Shown in pieces: positions 57,946-64,000 of a stretch of 64,000 nucleotides of DNA (position 1 is its first letter; every line of letters begins with the position of its first letter). Location: NCBI GenBank assembly GCA_963777325.1, contig CAVZQE010000005.1, positions 124,001 through 188,000 of the forward strand, read 5' to 3'. The DNA is from JAFAXA01 sp963777325. GTDB lineage: Bacteria > Pseudomonadota > Alphaproteobacteria > Acetobacterales > Acetobacteraceae. The notes under the pieces are model-generated. The model saw only the letters and a list, made by a program, of their open reading frames with translations, made no database searches and was not told the DNA's origin. The translations under genes and the position numbers were made by a program.

Positions 57946-59508
57946 ATGACGCCCGTTCCCCCGATCCCGCGCCGCTTCTTCATCGGCGGCTCGCTCGCCC
58001 TGGCCGCTTCGCCCGCCCTGACCCCGCTCGGCGCGCGCGCGGCCCAGAACCAGGCGCTGACGATCGGCATCCAGGACAATCTGACCGGTCTCGATCCCGC
58101 CGACCTCAACGACAACCTCTCGCTCTCCGCGTGCCGGCTGATGTTCCAGGGCCTGTACGGCTTCGACAAGGACATGAACCTGGTTCCGGCGCTCGCCGAG
58201 AGCTACACGGCGAACGAAGCCGCAACGGAGTTCACGTTCAAGCTGCACCAAGGCATCGAATTCCAAGACGGCACGAAGCTCGACGCGGCGGCGGTGAAGT
58301 TCAGCATCGAGCGGCTGGCCAATCCGGAGAACAAGCTGAAGCGCGCCAGCCTGATGGCGATGCTCGATCACGTCGACGCGGTGGACGAACATACCGTCAG
58401 GATCGTGCTGAAGACCCCGTTTGGCGCGTTCGTGCCGACGATCGCGCATCCGTCGCTGATGATCGTGAGCCCGGCAGCGGTGAAGAAATACGGCCGCGAC
58501 TTCATCCGCAATCCGGTCGGCACCGGCCCGTTCAGGTTCGTGAGCTGGAGCGCCGATACACTGAAAGTGGAGAAGTTCGACCGTTACTGGAGGAAGGGGC
58601 TGCCGAAGCTCAACACGGTCACGGTGCGGAGCGTGCCGGAGAACGGCGCGCGCCTCGCCATGCTACAGACCGGCGAGGCGCAGTTCATCTACCCGCTGCC
58701 GCCGGAGCTGGTCCGCGTGGTCGAGCACAACCAGAACGTCGCCATCATCAACAACCCGTCGATCTATGCGCGCTATGTCGCCATGAACGTGACGAAGAAG
58801 CCGTTCGACGACGTGCGCGTGCGCCAGGCGCTGAACTACGGCACCGACAAGCAGGCCTTCGCGAAAATCGTGTGGAGCGGCTACGAGGACAAGCTCGACT
58901 CGCCGCTGCCGCCGCATGTCGCGTTCTATCAGAAGCAGGGCGAATACCCGTACGATCCCGCGCGCGCGAAGAAGCTGCTCGCGGATGCCGGGGTCGGCGA
59001 GGGTTTCGCGACCGAGATGTGGGGCAACAACAACACGATCACGACCCGCAGCCAGCAATTCATGCAGCAGCAATTCGGCAATCTCGGCATCAAGCTCACG
59101 GTGTCGCCGCTGGAAGCCGGGCTGTTGCAGCAGCGCATCTTCTCGGTGCCGAACGCGCAGGCGAGCCAGTTGCAGACCTATATCGGCGCGTGGTCAGCCT
59201 CTACGGGCGACGCGGATTGGGGTCTGCGTCCGCTGTTCTGGAGCAAGGGCGCGCCGCCGGTGCTGTACAATGTCGGATACTATCACAACGACAAGGTGGA
59301 TGCGGCAATCGAAGGCGGTCTCGGAACTGCCGATCCCGAACGGCGCCGCGGCTACTACGCGACGGCGCAGAAGCTGATCTGGGACGACGCGCCGTGGATC
59401 TTTCTCGGCGTAGACCGCAATCTGGCGGGGCAGGCGAAGAACCTGACGGGCCTGTATCAGATGCCCGACTCGCAGCTGCTGGTGGAGGAGGCCTCGTTCA
59501 ACGGCTGA
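57946..59508 (+). CDS. Peptide/glutathione-type ABC transporter periplasmic receptor (SBP family 5)
   Basis: A 520-residue receptor. The leader has paired Arg (IPRRFFIGGSLALAASPALT) and ends GARAAQ, suggesting Tat or Sec export. Family 5 landmarks are LVPALAESYTANEAATEFTF, LHQGIEFQDGTKLDAAAVKF near residue 110, FIRNPVGTGPFRFVSWSADT and KKPFDDVRVRQALNYGTDKQ. ATG 57946 is used; a TTG directly before it also lies in frame. It follows the ATPase by 18 bases and is separated from the permeases by a repeat element. Confidence 0.92.
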   Translation: MTPVPPIPRRFFIGGSLALAASPALTPLGARAAQNQALTIGIQDNLTGLDPADLNDNLSLSACRLMFQGLYGFDKDMNLVPALAESYTANEAATEFTFKLHQGIEFQDGTKLDAAAVKFSIERLANPENKLKRASLMAMLDHVDAVDEHTVRIVLKTPFGAFVPTIAHPSLMIVSPAAVKKYGRDFIRNPVGTGPFRFVSWSADTLKVEKFDRYWRKGLPKLNTVTVRSVPENGARLAMLQTGEAQFIYPLPPELVRVVEHNQNVAIINNPSIYARYVAMNVTKKPFDDVRVRQALNYGTDKQAFAKIVWSGYEDKLDSPLPPHVAFYQKQGEYPYDPARAKKLLADAGVGEGFATEMWGNNNTITTRSQQFMQQQFGNLGIKLTVSPLEAGLLQQRIFSVPNAQASQLQTYIGAWSASTGDADWGLRPLFWSKGAPPVLYNVGYYHNDKVDAAIEGGLGTADPERRRGYYATAQKLIWDDAPWIFLGVDRNLAGQAKNLTGLYQMPDSQLLVEEASFNG

Positions 59509-59526
59509 TAACCGTGGGCGATAAAA

Positions 59527-59630
59527 TGCCTGGCTTCGCTTCGCTCGCAATGACGCGGGGATTTTGCCATTGCGAGGAGCGGAGCGACGAAGCAATCCAG
59601 CTTGCTGTCGCTCGCAGCAAGAATGGAACG
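59527..59630. repeat. REP-like dispersed palindromic element
   Basis: CTTCGCTTCGCTCGCAATGA near 59534-59553 is answered by CATTGCGAGGAGCGGAGCGA near 59569-59588, which continues CGAAGCAATCCAG. Together they form an imperfect inverted repeat with a short centre, about 100 bases in all. Sequences of the form CATTGCGAGGAGCGAAGCGA are widely dispersed in alphaproteobacterial genomes. A further GCTTCGCTTTGCGCGCGACG lies at 59630. It sits between the receptor and first permease gene and could fold in the mRNA, lowering permease relative to receptor expression. Confidence 0.75.
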
Positions 59631-59681
59631 CTTCGCTTTGCGCGCGACGCCGGCTCTAGTTCCGCTTCGGACATCGCATAG

Positions 59682-60602
59682 ATGCTCGGCTATCTGCTCC
59701 GGCGGCTCGGCGGCGTCATCCCGGTGCTGATCGTCGTGTCGATTTTCGTGTTCGGCTTCGTGCGGCTGCTGCCGGGCGATCCGGCCCGCCTCGTCGCCGG
59801 GCCGGATGCGAGCGAGCAGGACGTGCAGACGGTGCGCCGCGATCTCGGCCTCGACAAGCCGATCTGGCGGCAATACCTGCGCTACGTGCGCGGCCTCGCG
59901 ACCGGCGATCTCGGCCGGTCGAGCCGGACCCGCCAGCCCGTCTCGACCGAGATCGGCGTCCGCTTCTGGCCGACGCTCTGGCTGACCGCCGCAGCCATGG
60001 TTTGGGCGACGCTCGCGGGCATGGCGATCGGCGTCGTGTCCGGGGTCAAGCGCGGGCGGTGGCAGGATCAGGCGGGGATGGTGCTCGCGGTTTCGGGCAT
60101 CTCGTTCCCGTCCTTCTGGCTCGGCCTGCTGCTGATCGACCTGTTCTCGGTCCGCCTCCACTGGCTGCCGACCGGCGGCTATGGCGGCTGGCAGCATTTC
60201 GTCCTGCCCTCGTTCACGCTCGGCGTCGCGGTCGCGGCGGTGCTGGCGCGCTTCACCCGGTCCGCCTTCGTCGAGGTCGCGTCCGAGGATTTCGTGCGCA
60301 CCGCGCGCGCCAAGGGCGTGCCGGAACGGCTCGTCATCCTGCGCCACACGCTGCGCAATGCGCTGCTGCCGGTGATCACGATGACCGGCTTGCAATTCGG
60401 ATTTCTGCTCGGCGGCGCGGTGGTGGTGGAAACGGTGTTCGCCTGGCCGGGCCTCGGGCGGCTGCTCGTTGATAGCGTCTCTTATCGCGACTATCCGGTG
60501 ATCCAGGCCGAGATCATGCTGTTCTCGCTCGAATTCATCCTGATCAATCTCGCGGTCGATCTGATCTATGCGGTGGTCAATCCGGAGATTCGCCTCCGAT
60601 GA
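59682..60602 (+). CDS. Peptide-type ABC transporter permease (GsiC/DppB-like)
   Basis: A 306-residue permease. MLGYLLRRLGGVIPVLIVVS and GFVRLLPGDPARLVAGPDAS are the standard DppB-type opening. The EAA-loop block contacting the ATPase is EDFVRTARAKGVPERLVILR near residue 205, then HTLRNALLPVITMTGLQFGF. Six helices. The ATG lies 173 bases after the receptor stop because of the REP-like element. Its stop overlaps the next permease start by four bases. Confidence 0.93.
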   Translation: MLGYLLRRLGGVIPVLIVVSIFVFGFVRLLPGDPARLVAGPDASEQDVQTVRRDLGLDKPIWRQYLRYVRGLATGDLGRSSRTRQPVSTEIGVRFWPTLWLTAAAMVWATLAGMAIGVVSGVKRGRWQDQAGMVLAVSGISFPSFWLGLLLIDLFSVRLHWLPTGGYGGWQHFVLPSFTLGVAVAAVLARFTRSAFVEVASEDFVRTARAKGVPERLVILRHTLRNALLPVITMTGLQFGFLLGGAVVVETVFAWPGLGRLLVDSVSYRDYPVIQAEIMLFSLEFILINLAVDLIYAVVNPEIRLR

Positions 60603-61465
60603 GCGCAACCGTCGCCGACGACCGCATTTCCTCGCCGCTCTCCGAGTTCTGGCGGCGCTTCCGCCGCAAGCCGGTGGCGCTCGCGGCGGCGCTGGCAATC
60701 CTGCTGATCGTGCTGGCGGCGATCGCAGCGCCGGTGATCGCGCCGTACGATCCGTCCGCGCCCGACTACGACAACGTCCTGTCTGACCCATCGCGCCTGC
60801 ATTGGTTCGGCACGGACGCCTATGGCCGCGACATCCTGAGCCGCGTCATCTGGGGGGCCAGGATCTCGCTCTCCGTCGGCGTAATCTCGGTGCTGGTCGG
60901 CGGCTTCGTGGGCGTGGTGCTCGGGCTCGCCAGCGGCTTCTTCGGCGGCTGGGTCGATAGCGTCGTCATGCGCTTCTGTGACGTATTATTCGCCTTTCCG
61001 GGCCTGCTGCTCGCGATCGGCGTGGTCGCGGTGCTAGGCCCCGGCATCTCCAACGTGATCTGGGCGACGTCCGTGTTCAGCGTGCCCGCCTTCGCGCGGC
61101 TGGTGCGGGGAGACACGCTGGCGCTGAAGCGCGCGGTCTATGTGCAGGCGGCGCGCAGCATCGGCGTGCGGCCGGCGACGCTGATGGCGCGGCACATCCT
61201 GCCGGGCGCGCTGCCGGCCGTGATCGTCAACGGCTCGCTCCGCTTCGGCAATAACATCCTGACCGCCGCCGCCCTGAGCTTCCTCGGCCTGGGCGCGCAG
61301 CCACCCAGCCCGGAATGGGGGGCGATGCTCGCGGACGGGCGCTCCTATCTCGGGGTCGCGGACTGGCTGACGATCTGGCCGGGGGTCGCGATCTTCGTCA
61401 CCGTGCTCGCCTTCAACCTGCTGGGAGATGGCCTGCGCGACGCGCTGAGCCAGAAACTGCGATGA
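60599..61465 (+). CDS. Peptide-type ABC transporter permease (GsiD/DppC-like)
   Basis: A 288-residue second permease. An N-terminal cytoplasmic tail leads to FRRKPVALAAALAILLIVLA, then LHWFGTDAYGRDILSRVIWG, the DppC-type periplasmic motif. The EAA loop is VYVQAARSIGVRPATLMARH near residue 180, and ALSFLGLGAQPPSPEWGAML follows. Four-base overlaps on both sides (ATGA) tie it to the first permease and to the dehydrogenase. Confidence 0.93.
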   Translation: MSATVADDRISSPLSEFWRRFRRKPVALAAALAILLIVLAAIAAPVIAPYDPSAPDYDNVLSDPSRLHWFGTDAYGRDILSRVIWGARISLSVGVISVLVGGFVGVVLGLASGFFGGWVDSVVMRFCDVLFAFPGLLLAIGVVAVLGPGISNVIWATSVFSVPAFARLVRGDTLALKRAVYVQAARSIGVRPATLMARHILPGALPAVIVNGSLRFGNNILTAAALSFLGLGAQPPSPEWGAMLADGRSYLGVADWLTIWPGVAIFVTVLAFNLLGDGLRDALSQKLR

Positions 61466-62469
61466 CCCCACCGACGATCCTGTATCCCGAACCCCTCTAC
61501 GCGGACGACAGCGTCGAGCGCGAGGTGCTCGGCCCGCACGTGCGCATCGTCCGGCGCGGCGTTCCGGCGCTGTCCGCGCTCGCGGATTCCGACTGCGCCG
61601 AGGCCGACGGACTGATGATCTTCCGCCATTGGGTCTCGCGCGCCGATCTCGACCGCTTTCCGCGCCTGCGCGCGATCGTGCGCATGGGCGTCGGCTACGA
61701 CCGGATCGATCGGGAGGCAGCGGCCGAGCGTGGCATTCTCGTCTGCAACCTGCCCGATTACGGCACGACCGAAGTGGCGGACCACGCCATCGCGCTCGCG
61801 CTCGCGCTCAGGCGCGGCCTGCTGCTGCACCACGACGCGCAGCGCGCCGAGCCGCCCGCGCCGTGGCTGCCGATCGAGGATCCGCTGGTGCGCCGCCTGT
61901 CCGCGCAGACGTTCGGCATCGTCGGCCTGGGCCGGATCGGCACCGCCGCCGCGCTGCGGGCCAAGGCGCTCGGCTTCCGGGTCGTGTTCCACGATCCGAA
62001 CCTGCCGAACGGCGTCGAGCTCGCGCTCGGGATCGAGCGGGCGGCGACGCTCTCCGACCTGTTGCCGCAAGCGGACGTGCTCTCGCTGCACACCCCGCTG
62101 ACCCGCCAGACGCGCGGGCTGATCGGGCGGGCGGAGCTGTCGCTGCTGCCCAAGGGAGCCGTGGTCGTGAACACGGCGCGCGGGCCGGTGCTCGACGTCG
62201 ATGCGCTCGGGGAGCTGATCCGCTCGGGCCACATCGCGGGCGCGGGGCTCGATGTGCTGCCGGTGGAGCCGCCGGCCGATCCGCCCGCCCTGCTGCGGGC
62301 CTACCGCGCCCGCGAGCCCTGGCTGGAGGGCCGCCTGATCATCACGCCGCATTCGGCGTATTGGAGCCCGCAGGCGCTCGCCGACATCCGCCGCAAGGCG
62401 GCCGAGACGATCCGTGCCGCGCTGCTGACCGACCGGCCGCAGAACGTGATCACGCCCGACATGGAGTGA
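61462..62469 (+). CDS. D-2-hydroxyacid dehydrogenase (CtBP/phosphoglycerate-dehydrogenase-like)
   Basis: A 335-residue NAD-dependent enzyme. The catalytic-domain block is AIVRMGVGYDRIDREAAAER; GTTEVADHAIALALALRRGL follows. The NAD fold shows FGIVGLGRIGTAAALRAKAL near residue 155, VVFHDPNLPNG with an acidic residue for NAD, and the catalytic Arg in VVVNTARGPVLDVDALGELI. The His is in IITPHSAYWSPQALADI, where Ser-Tyr-Trp replaces the common Ser-Ala/Gly-Gly as in C-terminal-binding-protein-like enzymes. It is coupled to the permease, so it probably acts on the imported compound or its product. Confidence 0.88.
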   Translation: MTPPTILYPEPLYADDSVEREVLGPHVRIVRRGVPALSALADSDCAEADGLMIFRHWVSRADLDRFPRLRAIVRMGVGYDRIDREAAAERGILVCNLPDYGTTEVADHAIALALALRRGLLLHHDAQRAEPPAPWLPIEDPLVRRLSAQTFGIVGLGRIGTAAALRAKALGFRVVFHDPNLPNGVELALGIERAATLSDLLPQADVLSLHTPLTRQTRGLIGRAELSLLPKGAVVVNTARGPVLDVDALGELIRSGHIAGAGLDVLPVEPPADPPALLRAYRAREPWLEGRLIITPHSAYWSPQALADIRRKAAETIRAALLTDRPQNVITPDME

Positions 62470-62509
62470 CGCCGGGGCGGTATCCTCGCCTGTCCGTAAC
62501 GAACCGCGA

Positions 62510-63304
62510 TCACGCCTGCTTCATGCCGGTGCCCCAGCGCCGGTGCAGGAAACGCTCCCAGGGCGCGAACAGCACCTTGTCGGCCAGCAGCCCGATCAGC
62601 ACGATGACCAGCATGACCGCGATCACCTGCTCCATGGCGTTCAGCTCCCGCCCGTAATGCAGCAACTGCCCGAGACCGAAGCCGCTCAGGATCGTGACGT
62701 AGATCTCGGCCGACATCAGCGAGCGCCACGCGAAAGCCCAGCCCTGCTTCATGCCGCTGACCAGGAAGGGCAGCGAGGCGGGCACGATCACGCGCGTCCA
62801 TCTATGCAGCCCCTCCGAGCCCATGGTTCGCGCCGCGCGGGCGAAGACAGGGGAGATGCTGCGCGCGCCGGTGTCGGTGGCGATCACGACGGACCAGGTC
62901 GTGCCCATGACCACGACGAACAGCATCGCGCTCTCGCTCTGTCCAAACCAGAGCAGCGCCAGCGGAATCCAGCACACGCTGGGCAGCGTCTGCAATCCCA
63001 GCGCCAGCACGCCCACCGTGTCCTCGACGAACGCCGAGGTGCTGGAGAGCAGGCCGAGCGGCAACCCGATCAGCAGGCCGATCGCGTAGCCGACGAGCAG
63101 CCGGCGCAGCGTGACCCCGACGGCGCTTAGCAGCGTTCCGTCGCCGAGCGAGGTCCAGAGATACTCACCCACGCTCCAGGGCGACGGCAGCAGCACCGGC
63201 GACCAGTGGCCGCTCATTGTCATCGCGTGCCACGCGCCGACCAGGGCCGCGAAGAACAGCCCGGCGATCAACGCCCGCCTCATGGCCGCGCCTTTGCCCC
63301 TCAC
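62510..63304 (-). CDS. ABC transporter permease, nitrate/sulfonate/taurine type (SsuC/TauC-like)
   Basis: A 264-residue permease. It has SPVLLPSPWSVGEYLWTSLG near residue 35, LRRLLVGYAIGLLIGLPLGL, QTLPSVCWIPLALLWFGQSE near 110 and the EAA-like ARAARTMGSEGLHRWTRVIV followed by PASLPFLVSGMKQGWAFAWR. These match the SsuC/TauC/ThiX class. GTG at 63302-63304 overlaps the ATPase stop (GTGA); an internal ATG at 63281-63283 is the alternative start. The receptor gene is not in the window. Confidence 0.9.
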   Translation of the reverse strand: MRGKGAAMRRALIAGLFFAALVGAWHAMTMSGHWSPVLLPSPWSVGEYLWTSLGDGTLLSAVGVTLRRLLVGYAIGLLIGLPLGLLSSTSAFVEDTVGVLALGLQTLPSVCWIPLALLWFGQSESAMLFVVVMGTTWSVVIATDTGARSISPVFARAARTMGSEGLHRWTRVIVPASLPFLVSGMKQGWAFAWRSLMSAEIYVTILSGFGLGQLLHYGRELNAMEQVIAVMLVIVLIGLLADKVLFAPWERFLHRRWGTGMKQA

Positions 63305-64000
63305 AGCGTCGTCTCCGGCACGTAGTAGCTCTTGAGCGCCGCGGTGATGCGCGAGGCATGGCTGGACAGCTCGGGGCCGTTGATGTCGCGCGGCCGCGGC
63401 AGGGGAATGTCGAACGTCTCATGGATGCGCCCGGGATTTGGGGAGAGCAGCACGACCCGGTCTGCGAGGCAGACCGCCTCGCGCACGTTGTGCGTGACGA
63501 GCAGGATCGTCTTCCGCCGCGCGCGCCAGATCTCCTGCAGATCGTCGTAGAGCTGCTCGCGGGTCAGCGCGTCCAGCGCCGAGAACGGCTCGTCCATCAG
63601 CAGAACGCGCGGATCCGGCGCCAGCGCGCGGGCCAGCGCGACGCGCTGGCGCATGCCCCCGGACAGCTCGTGCACATTGGCGCGGGCAAAGCGTTCCAGC
63701 TTGACCAGCCGGAGATAGTCGAGCGCGGTCTCGACCCGCTGGCGGCCCGTCAGACCCGGGACGAGCTTCAGCCCGAACATCACGTTCCCGAGCACGTCGA
63801 GCCAGGGAAACAGGGCCAATTCCTGGAACATCACCAGCCGGTGCCGTCCCGGCCCCATGATGGGCTGCCCGTCGGCCGTGACCCGGCCGCTATCCGGCTT
63901 GGTCAGCCCGGCCACGATGTCGAGCAGCGTCGATTTCCCGCAGCCGCTCGGGCCGACCAGGCACACGAACTCGCCGGGCCGCACGTTCAGGGTGACGTCG
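63301..64000 (-). CDS. ABC transporter ATP-binding protein, nitrate/sulfonate/taurine type (SsuB/TauB-like), cut by window edge
   Basis: The C-terminal 232 residues of the ATPase, open at the window end. Walker A is LVGPSGCGKSTLLDIVAGLT, Q-loop VMFQELALFPWLDVLGNVMF, signature VHELSGGMRQRVALARALAP, Walker B VLLMDEPFSALDALTREQLY and H-loop LLVTHNVREAVCLADRVVLL. It has normal spacing and is coupled to the permease that follows. The upstream residues DVTLNVRPGEFVC run off the edge. Confidence 0.93.
   Translation of the reverse strand, partial: DVTLNVRPGEFVCLVGPSGCGKSTLLDIVAGLTKPDSGRVTADGQPIMGPGRHRLVMFQELALFPWLDVLGNVMFGLKLVPGLTGRQRVETALDYLRLVKLERFARANVHELSGGMRQRVALARALAPDPRVLLMDEPFSALDALTREQLYDDLQEIWRARRKTILLVTHNVREAVCLADRVVLLSPNPGRIHETFDIPLPRPRDINGPELSSHASRITAALKSYYVPETTL

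Noticed and set aside
56014..58449. An 811-codon open frame on the minus strand opposite the dual ATPase
   Set aside because: It is antisense to a gene with every ABC motif; its translation is Arg/His/Asp-rich without domains, as expected for the complement of high-GC codons.

Overview
The window looks like a chromosomal segment of a high-GC, Gram-negative alphaproteobacterium. Supporting features are two tandem DUF3035/BamF-like lipoproteins, a ccmC-D-E-F-G-H-I cytochrome c maturation operon, a DUF1674 (SDHAF4-like) protein, a TAXI-type solute receptor, a FixL/FixJ-style sensor pair and a short repeat of a kind known from alphaproteobacteria. Genus cannot be fixed from the sequence; Acetobacterales/Rhodospirillales is a guess. 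Gene density is high, and many neighbours are coupled by 4-base ATGA or GTGA overlaps.

Layout: 1-3 kb holds the mutL start, a dicarboxylate carrier (dctA) and an LtrA-like membrane protein. 3-8.7 kb holds envelope and periplasmic proteins: an OmpA-type lipoprotein, a Tat-exported SMP-30 lactonase, an ATPase-like membrane protein with long Pro/Ala repeats, a TAXI receptor, a DsrE-like protein and a 10-cysteine miniprotein. 8.7-15.5 kb is MFS transporter, two BamF-like lipoproteins, lspA, ileS and ribF. 15.7-19.2 kb is an M20 peptidase and an MBOAT/SGNH acyl-transfer pair. 19.2-20.8 kb is a mobile-element scar with an IS5-family transposase, an IS630-like remnant and a tyrosine-recombinase remnant. 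20.8-27.1 kb is a Gfo/Idh oxidoreductase and the ccm operon. 27.2-29.4 kb has YciI and EVE proteins and a low-GC toxin/immunity-like pair. 29.4-36.1 kb has a HlyIII protein, acetyl-CoA synthetase and a sugar-type ABC transporter. 36.3-44 kb has aroE, zwf and four enzymes carrying twin-arginine-like leaders, then an ATP/ADP-carrier-like protein. 44-51.7 kb contains small envelope proteins, MarC, a ROK kinase, YihY, tRNA-Ala(GGC), a PMT-type glycosyltransferase and an ArsB-like permease. 51.8-54.8 kb is a two-component pair. 55-64 kb has an atypical metallophosphoesterase, a complete peptide/glutathione-type ABC importer followed by a hydroxyacid dehydrogenase, and part of a nitrate/sulfonate/taurine-type importer.

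The most pervasive oddity is frameshifts. At least ten genes (dctA, ltrA-like, MBOAT, SGNH, Gfo/Idh, toxin, sugar permease, zwf, glycosyltransferase, sensor kinase) are recognisable end to end but broken by one to five single-base shifts with conserved motifs intact on both sides. Either this is a draft assembly with local indel errors, or these genes decayed very recently. They are entered as frameshifted genes with type pseudogene. No CRISPR array, rRNA or prophage was seen, and no defence system beyond the toxin/immunity-like pair.
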